NCBI GenBank assembly: GCA_019058365.1
Contig: JAHPZE010000003.1
Coordinates: forward strand, 124,001-188,000
Source of the DNA: Promethearchaeota archaeon
Lineage (GTDB): Archaea; Asgardarchaeota; Lokiarchaeia; Sigyniarchaeales; SOKP01
Length of the DNA stretch: 64,000 nt
Direction of reading: 5' to 3'
Positions 56,725 to 64,000 of this stretch are shown one piece after another. The position numbers were made by a program, and so were the translations under genes. The notes under the pieces were generated by a model. That model was not told where the DNA came from and did not search any database. It worked only from the letters and a program-made list of their open reading frames with translations. Position 1 is the first letter of the stretch. Each line of letters begins with the position of its first letter.

Positions 56725-57554
56725 ATGAAACCATCAAATAAAAAGACATTTTATCTCACGGTAATCTCTATATCTGTTATAATTGGTATTATTTCAGTTA
56801 TCTTATTGTATATATTTAATTGGAATGCAATAGTTCAGTAATATCTTATCCATGAGGGCGCTTTAGGCGTAGTATTGATCCTTTCGAGTAGAATAATTAT
56901 TTTATCTGGAATGGTCACATATACCTTTTATAATAGTTTCAGCAAGAACAACAATATTTTTCGGATTTACCGTTTTTATTCGGGATTTTCTTCTTATTTC
57001 TTGTATTCGGAAAGGCTTTTGATTTATTTGTGGATTTCATTTATTTTCAATTGAATGAGACTCTTGTTTTAAATACCCTTAAGATTCGATACTTCATTAT
57101 GATCTTTGACTTCTTACCAATGATATTTCTTAGTACTGAAATGATTCTATTTTCCTTTTCATTGCGATCAAGATTAAACAGACTTACCAACGAGGAAATG
57201 CGCAATAAGATTAGCTGTCGATTGATTTTCAGCATTTTATTTATTGAGTTCATAGTCGGAATATTAGCACCAAGTATTCGAACCTTAACCATATATTATA
57301 CTGTTATAATCATTCCTTCATCAATTACAATATTCTGGCTCTTTCGATTTGCTTATAAAAGCAAACATCTCTCTCCAGTCAACACGTTAATCTTGACAAT
57401 AGGATTTGGAGCTTATTTAATTTCTCAAATAGTCCTCTCTTTAGCACAGTTTATTATCGGAGAATCTGATACTTTCTTGATTTTTCCTAAATCAATAGAT
57501 TTGGTTATTTTCCATGTTATCTTTCTAGGTTTTTACCGGGAATCTAAGTATTAA
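56725..57554 (+). pseudogene. Interrupted polytopic membrane protein gene
   Basis: ATG 56725 gives 38 residues with a TM helix, ending at TAA 56839-56841. The same frame continues after the stop as YLIHEGALGVVLILSS...GMVTYTFYN. At about 56930 the coding frame changes to one that runs through QQEQQYFSDLPFLFGIFFLF and joins the long hydrophobic frame that includes FVDFIYFQLNETLV. Together they would make one protein of about 275 residues with 7-8 membrane helices. An in-frame stop and a frameshift thus separate the pieces. Recent decay or two sequencing errors are the options; the frame from GTG 57030 alone is intact. Confidence 0.5.
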
Positions 57555-57615
57555 ACTAATTTTTTTCTAAATTACTTTTTCTTTAAATAATTCGTATTAA
57601 AGTTTAAGTTATATT

Positions 57616-58842
57616 ATGTTTAAATTAAAAAGAAACGGATCAAAATCATATTTTAATATAAATTATGTTTCATTTGTATTTATATATTTAACCTATTCAT
57701 CTATATTTGTTTTTCTTAATAAATTTCTTCCAATTCTCTTTTTTGATGTATTAGATATTAATAGAATTATTCTTGCATTAATGCAGTTTCTTGCTTATTC
57801 CATATTATTATTACGTCCTGTTTTAGCTACAATAACAGATAACTTCAGAATTAAGGGTTATCAACGGAAATATTATATTATTCTTTCTGGATATTTATTA
57901 GCGTTATTCTACATTCTTATTGGGTTTAACTTCAATAATATTTTAATGTTTGGAGTCCTTTTATGTTTGATTTATATTTCAAGTATGATGCTAGATGTTT
58001 GTTCAAAATCCTTAGTTATTGATATTTCACCAACTAACGTAATAAAAAAAAGAAACCTCTTTTTTGTGTCTTTAGGCGAAGCTTTAGGAAATTTTTTTCC
58101 TTTCTTTTTATTCTTTCTTCTTATCAATGATGTTCATTCAATAAATTCTTGGGAAACTATGATTTACTGTAGCTTTCTTTTATTAATACCTTTATTAAGT
58201 ATTTTGCCATTTATTATTGAGAGAAGGCAATGGAATCCTCAAGTCATCGAAAAGCCCGAAAGGATTGAAATTTCTGAAGAAATTAGTCTAAATTCTAATC
58301 ATAAACCTAAATTAACATTCATTTTACTCTGCATTTTTATCTTTTTTGCATTTAGCGATGTAATTTTCGCATATCCTTTTTTTCCTTATCTAATACACAA
58401 ATTTGGACTCAATAACTTTAATATATTTAATCTCTTTTTAAGCTTTTATTTTCTCATAAGTATAGTGAGTAGTGCAATTGGTGGATTTCTTGTTAAAAAA
58501 GCAAAACCTAAAATTATTATATTCATTCTAATCCCAATAATCGGAATTATTTATTTGATGTATATAATTGTCCCTTTTACATATTTTACTATATTATATT
58601 TTTTAGGATGCTCTTTAGGGACAATTGCTAACTTTAACATTACAGTATATATTATGAAGTTTAAACAAGGAGATAAATCAGTCTATTTTCACCTTATAGC
58701 ATCCTTCAGACATCTAGCATGCTTCATTTTTATTCCATTAGGAACTCTACTTTCCAGTTTTATAATTACTGAATATCTTATTATCATTGGTGCTATATTG
58801 TTGAATATCTCAATCCTTCCTTTAATTTTTGTAAAACTCTAA
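57616..58842 (+). CDS. MFS-type transporter
   Basis: The 408-residue protein has about 12 hydrophobic helices in two six-helix halves, with a charged loop (ERRQWNPQVIEKPERIEISE, a region) between them, the usual MFS layout. Motif A-like TDNFRIKGYQRK lies after helix 2. The substrate is unknown. It is convergent with the YcaO gene, 37 bases from its end. With a precursor-type peptide next door, a role in export of a modified peptide is possible but not shown. Confidence 0.82.
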   Translation: MFKLKRNGSKSYFNINYVSFVFIYLTYSSIFVFLNKFLPILFFDVLDINRIILALMQFLAYSILLLRPVLATITDNFRIKGYQRKYYIILSGYLLALFYILIGFNFNNILMFGVLLCLIYISSMMLDVCSKSLVIDISPTNVIKKRNLFFVSLGEALGNFFPFFLFFLLINDVHSINSWETMIYCSFLLLIPLLSILPFIIERRQWNPQVIEKPERIEISEEISLNSNHKPKLTFILLCIFIFFAFSDVIFAYPFFPYLIHKFGLNNFNIFNLFLSFYFLISIVSSAIGGFLVKKAKPKIIIFILIPIIGIIYLMYIIVPFTYFTILYFLGCSLGTIANFNITVYIMKFKQGDKSVYFHLIASFRHLACFIFIPLGTLLSSFIITEYLIIIGAILLNISILPLIFVKL

Positions 58843-58879
58843 AAAAATTAAAAGAAATATTTTTATGATAATTATAATT

Positions 58880-60649
58880 TCAACAAAAGAAATCTTGGAT
58901 CTTATGATCATAGTGATTTTTAATAACCTTGAAAAGATCCGGATATTTAGATGTAATTTTTTTCTCGATAAATTCAAGTAAACCATATCTACATGTTCGC
59001 ACATGCCTGCAATTATTACATTCTTGATGACAATTTGGAATCAATTTTTCTAGCCTTGTTAAGAGTTTTTTTGAAAAATCTTTAAATGGTTCATTTTTAA
59101 ACGTAATTGGGATCTCATTGGATTTCCTTAATTTCCAAAATTTTTTAAAGAGATCAGAATTGCCGTAAGCTAAACAAAGCAAAGAAAAAAACTCCCATGT
59201 AGATATTCGTCTTAGAGCAAGTGTATCAATTCCTAGAAATGTTGAAAGGTTATAATTTTTTATCACTACATAAATCAACGATTCAGATCTAGATAATATT
59301 TCTAAGTCAATTGATTGGATATCTCTTATATTTGTTATGAGTATTTTCTTTAGCTTAAATACTTGATCTGGCATGTATAAGAGATAATCAAGTATGCAAC
59401 ATTCGAGTTCTGGAACAAATAATCTTATTGTAGGAAAACCAAGCCAATTATAGTCTCTCATATAAATATACCAACCATTTTTTCTACAAAATTCTGTAAG
59501 ATTTTTTAGTTCAACAAGAAAATTTTTATCACTATAATCCCATTTCTTAAAACTTCCAAAATTTACAATTAGAAATTCTAATTTTTTTGAAGGATACATT
59601 TGCTGGACTTCAAATCTATATTTGAAAAAACCTTCTAATGGGAAATAGTTGTTTATTTCGGGAAAAACTTTATACAATTTTGAAATACTTAATAAATAGC
59701 GTTTAGTATATCTTAATCTAATTTTATGAAATGGAAAGACTTGTAATTTTTCGGTAAAACATCGCTCAATTGCGAAATTAATGGAAGTAGCTGCGGATAT
59801 ATGAAATTCCAGTTTATCGATCTGTTTATGGTGAAAAACTACACCGACTACAGGGATTCCTTTGTTTAAGCTCAAATCTTTTACAATAATATCAATATTC
59901 TCTTTATTAAATTTCTGTATAATTTCTTTATTATTATTTGAAATATATTCTGATGGTATTGTAGGGCATTTTATATTATCAGAAATTACTTTTATTATAG
60001 TATAAGTTTCGAAAATCTCACATAAAGCTTGCACAAAAGCTTCTTCGTATGAATTTCCCGAGGCACATCCTTTAGTTGAGGATAAGAAAATAGTATCAAG
60101 AAAAACTTCTTCATTTGTATAAACATTCTTAAATGGGAGATACATCTTATTGTATCCATCCCAATTAGGTAAGTATGGATTGTTTTTTCGTGTTTTTTTA
60201 AAAATTCTCTCATTTAATTCTTTATCTTTCTCGGATATCTCTGTATTAAATATAGGACAAATCTTTGGTTTTAATAGGTTTCGTGAAAACCACCACCCAA
60301 TTTGAATTCTTTCTATTAATTCAGCATATCCACTAGCAACACTAGCCTCTAAAGTCGTACCTTTCCCAAAGGAATTATATAGAATAAAATCATTACTAAC
60401 CTCTAAAGCATGACTGAGATTTGTACTAGTGATCCATATATCTTCGATTGAACTTGTATAAGAAGAATGCTCAACAAATTTATTTCTTTTTAAGAAAAAT
60501 TTTAATGATTTTGTTATATTCTGAATGGTTTCTTGAAATGAAACGGCTTTATAACCATTCACTTTTTCAGAATTTCTAAAACCATTAAACTTTGGATAAA
60601 AAATATGTGTTCTATCCTGTTTAAAATAGGATTTATCAATTATTGTCAT
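58880..60649 (-). CDS. YcaO-domain enzyme, candidate peptide maturase
   Basis: The 589-residue protein has a YcaO domain of the RiPP/thioamide type: SFGKGTT near residues 93-99, the Glu-rich helix EASVASGYAELIER (Glu101, 110, 113), STKGCASGNSYEEAF (from 191) with following Glu211/214, and SINFAIERCFTEKLQ with the Glu/Gln ATP-binding pair (Glu295, 300, Gln303). YcaO proteins use ATP to activate a peptide backbone amide, giving azolines, thioamides or amidines. An N-terminal extension and a C-terminal Cys cluster (Cys540, 544, 547, 553; Cys589 is last) flank the core. No TfuA, E1-like or dehydrogenase partner is adjacent. The short peptide gene 60870-61010 lies directly upstream. Confidence 0.92.
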   Translation of the reverse strand: MTIIDKSYFKQDRTHIFYPKFNGFRNSEKVNGYKAVSFQETIQNITKSLKFFLKRNKFVEHSSYTSSIEDIWITSTNLSHALEVSNDFILYNSFGKGTTLEASVASGYAELIERIQIGWWFSRNLLKPKICPIFNTEISEKDKELNERIFKKTRKNNPYLPNWDGYNKMYLPFKNVYTNEEVFLDTIFLSSTKGCASGNSYEEAFVQALCEIFETYTIIKVISDNIKCPTIPSEYISNNNKEIIQKFNKENIDIIVKDLSLNKGIPVVGVVFHHKQIDKLEFHISAATSINFAIERCFTEKLQVFPFHKIRLRYTKRYLLSISKLYKVFPEINNYFPLEGFFKYRFEVQQMYPSKKLEFLIVNFGSFKKWDYSDKNFLVELKNLTEFCRKNGWYIYMRDYNWLGFPTIRLFVPELECCILDYLLYMPDQVFKLKKILITNIRDIQSIDLEILSRSESLIYVVIKNYNLSTFLGIDTLALRRISTWEFFSLLCLAYGNSDLFKKFWKLRKSNEIPITFKNEPFKDFSKKLLTRLEKLIPNCHQECNNCRHVRTCRYGLLEFIEKKITSKYPDLFKVIKNHYDHKIQDFFC

Positions 60650-60739
60650 ATTCTTATTACATGTTTATTTATTTCTATAAAATTTCTATAAGTCAAACAA
60701 ATTTCTAATTTCAATTTAAACTCCTAAAAACCTAAAAAA

Positions 60740-60766
60740 TTTGAAAAATGATTTCAGTTTTTCAAA
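60740..60766 (-). terminator. Hairpin between the peptide gene and the YcaO gene
   Basis: TTTGAAAAA and TTTTTCAAA form a perfect 9-bp inverted repeat with a nine-base loop (TGATTTCAG). It lies about 100 bases after the peptide stop and 90 before the YcaO start. It could partly terminate or stabilise the peptide message, as is common after RiPP precursor genes. Archaeal terminators are poorly defined, so this is a suggestion only. Confidence 0.45.
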
Positions 60767-60869
60767 ATAGTAGTTAAAAAATAAATATAAAACAGTTTTA
60801 GGACACGAGAAGTTAGAAAAGAAGAAATAAAAAGAAGAAATATAGTAATTTAATTTGATAGTGATTTAC

Positions 60870-61010
60870 TTAATATGGAAATCCAGTTCTGCCATGAGGG
60901 ACTTGAAAGCGTGGGCATCCCTTACCGCCATGAGGGACTTGAAAGCGTGGGCATCCCTTACCGCCATGAGGAATCGTAAATAAATCAAATATCATCTCAT
61001 TGCTATTCAT
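60870..61010 (-). CDS. Short peptide with three tandem core repeats, candidate RiPP precursor (46 residues)
   Basis: Reading from ATG 61010 to TAA 60870-60872 gives a 12-residue acidic/hydrophobic start (MNSNEMIFDLFT), then three tandem 12-residue units: IPHGGKGCPRFQ, VPHGGKGCPRFQ and a shorter VPHGRTGFPY at the end. Each full unit has His, Gly-Gly, Lys, Cys, Pro and Arg; the last replaces Cys with Phe. Repeated Cys/Gly-rich cores after a short leader are typical of RiPP precursors. The downstream YcaO gene and the TATA box upstream support expression. The DNA (two perfect 36-base units) is notably GC-richer than its surroundings. There is no evident protease site except possibly Gln-Val or Gln-Ile between units. 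Confidence 0.85.
   Translation of the reverse strand: MNSNEMIFDLFTIPHGGKGCPRFQVPHGGKGCPRFQVPHGRTGFPY
60891..60962 (-). repeat. Two perfect 36-base tandem repeats in the peptide gene
   Basis: Units 60891-60926 and 60927-60962 are identical (GCCATGAGGGACTTGAAAGC... on the + strand) and a third begins at 60963 and breaks after nine bases. They encode the peptide core repeats. There are no spacers, so this is not a CRISPR array. Perfect identity suggests recent unit duplication. Confidence 0.95.
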
Positions 61011-61076
61011 CTTTATTAAACCCTAATTATTAAATAATGAATTAATTAGTCATTATTCAATAACTTATGTTATCTC

Positions 61077-61088
61077 ATATATTTAAAG
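61077..61088 (-). promoter_or_regulatory. TATA box of the repeat-peptide gene
   Basis: The minus strand reads CTTTAAATATAT, a good archaeal TATA box, about 67 bases before the ATG. With a start near 25 bases downstream, the leader would be about 40 bases long. The divergent giant gene has its own AT-rich promoter region further right. Confidence 0.55.
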
Positions 61089-61233
61089 TTCTAATATTTT
61101 CCTACACCTAGAGACAGGTAATAAAAAATAAAAGAAAGTAAAGTAAATCCTTAAATTGAAATAGAATTAAGTTAAATTATTTAAAAGAAAATCAACTTTT
61201 TTTTCTTAAATATAACGTTCTCTTTTGCAGATA

Positions 61234-64000
61234 ATGGATTTCATAAATGAATTTGAACATCTAAAAAGGCTTTCATTAGGTAAAGAGCTCGAAGATATTG
61301 ATATAATTTTTCAAAAGTATATAGATTCTATATATAACTATTTAAAGTTAGAACCTGTTCATAAAAATGTGAGAATACACCTCTTGGAAAAAGAAAATTT
61401 ATTAAAAGAAGAAAAGGAAATTAATCCCTTTGATATTGGGGTTGCTCGATTCATCCAAGACAAAATCTTACATTTAGAGATCTCTCAAAAATATACTGAA
61501 TTTTTACCGTATATCTTATTAAGAGAAGCATATTATATTTTTCTTCCGAAAAGAAGTGTATCTGTTGAGATAGCAGTAAATTCATTTATAGAAAAGGATT
61601 TACAAGATTTAGATGAGATTGGCAAGTGGCAATCAATGATTCGAGAATGCTTTATCCATGATGATTCTGTGAGTAAAATTATGACGGCTTTTGAAAAATT
61701 ACATCTGGAAGTAGCAGACTTATGTAAAATATTTTTTAATATGGTTAGGAATAATATTTCCCTAATTGATAAAGACATGGATGATTTAGTTACTCGACTT
61801 CAAGAAGAAATAATGTCTAAACTCTCAAAAATTTTCTATAACGATGAAATGGTTGAGACTTTGAGAGTCCTCATCGAAATATTTTATAGAGTTAAACAAT
61901 ACACCGCATTATTGAATTATCAGGAACATTTTAAAATCTATAAAGAAAAAAATATAATAAAGAGTGATTTGAGTTTAAGGAAATTTACATCAAATATGAA
62001 ATTAATAAGCAATAATTCTCTACTTAGCCCTAGTTATCTAACCCGGTGGAATACAATCGATGTATTTGTTTGTTTCTGTTATATGAGATTCCATCCTAAA
62101 ATAACTGTTTCTCAGATAAATAGGATTTTAAAAACCTTTCCTTTTTTTCTAGAACCCAGAACTGCTTACTCTTCTGGCTTTTGTCCAGATATTTTTGGAT
62201 TTTTCATTTTACCAAGAGTCTACTTTTTAGATTTTATAGGCATATTAAACAGAATGAAAAATAATAATTATTTGACTAAATTATCTGTTTATAGGCTTAA
62301 CTATTTCTTTAATTTTGCTAACTTAAATTTTCTTAGGAGTTTTCATAAATATGAATCTCTTATTAATCCCTTTCACAATCAATATGATATTAAATTTGAG
62401 ATAAATTATTTCTTAAACTATGGTGAAAATTTTCATCAGAAAGAATTAGATCTGCTTGATTTTTTGATTTTAGATAGAATTAGGTTCTTTTCTACAAATT
62501 CATTTGGATTTGAAAGAAGAGCTAATACTTTAACAGACCTAAAAAAAAGTATTATTGAAGAAGTTACATATCAAAGAAATCTTATTATCGATATTAAAGA
62601 ACTTGCCAAAAAAATTTCTGAAAAACCAAAAATTAAATCCAATTTTCTTAAATTTTTAGATACCAACCAAACTTATGGACTATTTTATATTAAAAATGTC
62701 TTAGATTCACTACTAACAATATTGATCTTTATTGAAATATTTTTCATAAAAAATCCGAATATTAAAAACACATTTAATTTTAAAGAATGGATTAAGAAGC
62801 ATGGATTATCTAATCTAATTGAGAGTAATCTATTTTTAAAAAAAAAATTTATAAAAACACTGATTTTTAATGACTTCGTACCGCTTTATTTTAATTCTAA
62901 AGAAAAATTCAAGGAGAAATTAAACGAATACAAGATATACAATCAATTCATAGATATATGTTTCAATCTTAAAACATTCAATTTAAAAGTCATAAAACAG
63001 ATTGTTGAAAATCCGGAAACTTTGAAAAAAGTTTATGAAAAAAAAGAGTTAAAACTAAAAGAGATATATGAAATAGTGAAACTAACAGATATTACAAGTA
63101 AAGAAGTTGAAGAAAGAATAGCAGGATTCCTTAAAAATAAACCACCCATAATAGAACCGTGGTTACTTAACACTCTTGGATATTTATATACGAATATAGA
63201 AGATTTAGTTTTTATAATTAAAAATGATGAAGAAACCTTGAAAAAACTTAATTTAATTAAAAAGTTTTTTCCCTTTTTTATAATCTTTACTTCAACAGAT
63301 TTGATCTCTAATGAGGATATAATTTTTACTGAAGTCAGTTTCCCCAACTTTCATTACCGTGATGCATATCAATTTTATTCCATATTATATAATACATTTA
63401 AGGAAAATCTACTAATCGCTAAGAGATATTTATCTAGTGGATTTACTCCTGTATTTTCTTTAAAATCCTTTTATAATTTCGAGACACGTCAATTCTTTTA
63501 TACTAAAGATTTATTTAAGCAATTCTTTCATTACATACAAAAAACTTTAGGAGAAAATTTTGAGTTTATTCCAATTAAAGATAATAAAATCTTATCAAAA
63601 TTACTCTCAAAAGAAAATAATATGTTTAATTTGGTAAAAACAATAAAAAACAGACAATCAAGAGATAAAATTGATTATAAAATTAAAAACTTAAAAAAAT
63701 TAATAGAATTTAATCTCAATCTTGATAAATCATTAAAAGATTTAGAAAAATATAAAGAAATAAAGCAAGAAACCTTTTTTAAAAAATATGTAAACTCTAT
63801 CCGATTCATTCCCTCTTTTCAACATTTTGGATTTGATCAGTTTTTTTTGTATATTTTCCCGATAGATATGAGTAAAATCGATTTAAAACTTCTATTTCTC
63901 AATAATTTTCAACAAATAAAATGTTCCTCATCAATTGATGCTCCCAATCCATTATTAATTAAATATATCATGCCTAATAACACTCCCAATGATAAATATC
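61234..64000 (+). CDS. Giant protein of unknown function, paralogue B (runs off the window)
   Basis: An open frame from ATG 61234 to the window end, at least 922 residues. It is homologous to the 1216-residue protein at 10249 along its whole visible length: matching blocks include LREAYYIFLP / LREIYNCFIS, SDLSLRKF, LLDFLILDRIRF, FGFERR, FFYTKDL and SIRFIPSFQHFG. By this alignment about 270 residues remain beyond the edge. No membrane or catalytic motif is visible. It is divergent from the repeat-peptide gene, just as paralogue A is divergent from the short peptide gene at 14048. Confidence 0.88.
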   Translation, partial: MDFINEFEHLKRLSLGKELEDIDIIFQKYIDSIYNYLKLEPVHKNVRIHLLEKENLLKEEKEINPFDIGVARFIQDKILHLEISQKYTEFLPYILLREAYYIFLPKRSVSVEIAVNSFIEKDLQDLDEIGKWQSMIRECFIHDDSVSKIMTAFEKLHLEVADLCKIFFNMVRNNISLIDKDMDDLVTRLQEEIMSKLSKIFYNDEMVETLRVLIEIFYRVKQYTALLNYQEHFKIYKEKNIIKSDLSLRKFTSNMKLISNNSLLSPSYLTRWNTIDVFVCFCYMRFHPKITVSQINRILKTFPFFLEPRTAYSSGFCPDIFGFFILPRVYFLDFIGILNRMKNNNYLTKLSVYRLNYFFNFANLNFLRSFHKYESLINPFHNQYDIKFEINYFLNYGENFHQKELDLLDFLILDRIRFFSTNSFGFERRANTLTDLKKSIIEEVTYQRNLIIDIKELAKKISEKPKIKSNFLKFLDTNQTYGLFYIKNVLDSLLTILIFIEIFFIKNPNIKNTFNFKEWIKKHGLSNLIESNLFLKKKFIKTLIFNDFVPLYFNSKEKFKEKLNEYKIYNQFIDICFNLKTFNLKVIKQIVENPETLKKVYEKKELKLKEIYEIVKLTDITSKEVEERIAGFLKNKPPIIEPWLLNTLGYLYTNIEDLVFIIKNDEETLKKLNLIKKFFPFFIIFTSTDLISNEDIIFTEVSFPNFHYRDAYQFYSILYNTFKENLLIAKRYLSSGFTPVFSLKSFYNFETRQFFYTKDLFKQFFHYIQKTLGENFEFIPIKDNKILSKLLSKENNMFNLVKTIKNRQSRDKIDYKIKNLKKLIEFNLNLDKSLKDLEKYKEIKQETFFKKYVNSIRFIPSFQHFGFDQFFLYIFPIDMSKIDLKLLFLNNFQQIKCSSSIDAPNPLLIKYIMPNNTPNDKY

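Noticed and set aside
60891..60971. Possible CRISPR array from the 36-base repeats
   Set aside because: The units are directly adjacent without spacers, only two are perfect, and they read as protein within an intact frame.

Overview
The window is AT-rich archaeal DNA, and the gene content points to an Asgard archaeon of the Lokiarchaeia type (Promethearchaeota). Archaeal markers include a group II chaperonin, two TFB proteins, an Orc1/Cdc6 initiator, class I lysyl-tRNA synthetase, ABCE1/Rli1, aIF1, uL3-uL4-uL23, eS17, Tsr3 and a multi-OB-fold RPA. The Asgard flavour comes from many Ras/Arf/MglA-like small GTPases, double Roadblock/LC7 proteins, a RING-like zinc protein and tRNAs broken by introns at unusual places. 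This assignment is inference from gene content; I could not search the 16S rRNA.

Layout. 1-6.7 kb: end of a pantoate kinase, the methanofuran-type enzyme MfnB, a RING-like protein, a HisA-like protein, RPA, a PfkB kinase and an aIF1 gene that seems to start with AUU. 7-9.5 kb: a Rab-like GTPase, a degenerate GTPase without a P-loop, and relics. 9.6-16.2 kb: a tRNA-Asn with three introns, a giant 1216-residue protein of unknown function, and, divergent from it, a short secreted-type peptide, a B12-type radical SAM enzyme and a frameshifted second peptide copy. 16.6-26 kb: two intron-bearing tRNAs, Roadblock protein, Tsr3, thermosome, a VirD4/HerA-like ATPase, a YchF-like GTPase, then tRNA-Ala and a 16S rRNA gene with no 23S beside it. 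26-30 kb: a Roadblock protein, an unknown protein and MglA-like GTPases. 30-36.4 kb: divergent TFB, tRNA-Glu, p27-type zinc protein, eS17, a surface protein, Cdc6, a winged-helix protein and a prepilin peptidase split at a T13 run. 36.5-42 kb: type IV pilus-like genes (ATPase, pilin, TadC/FlaJ-like platform). 42-55 kb: ribosomal proteins and housekeeping genes, with a lone Flp-type pilin. 55-64 kb: membrane proteins, one of them interrupted, then an MFS transporter, a YcaO enzyme, a 46-residue peptide with a repeated core, and the start of a second giant protein paralogous to the 1216-residue one.

The most interesting part is the right end. A short gene on the minus strand (60870-61010) encodes a peptide with three tandem copies of a His/Gly/Cys/Pro-rich unit (consensus VPHGGKGCPRFQ). 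It is followed on the same strand by a complete YcaO-domain enzyme, with an MFS transporter beyond. This has the layout of a ribosomally made, post-translationally modified peptide (RiPP) locus. The left locus at 10-16 kb repeats the plan with a different maturase: giant protein, divergent short peptide gene, then a B12-type radical SAM enzyme. In both loci the giant paralogues are divergent from the peptide gene, so they may belong to a common peptide-maturation, sensing or immunity system. That link is inference from two examples.

Other points: all five tRNA genes carry introns, mostly in the 3' strand of the D-stem. The Shine-Dalgarno motif GTGAT or GGTGAT, complementary to the 16S 3' end seen here, helps choose starts and supports the AUU start of aIF1.
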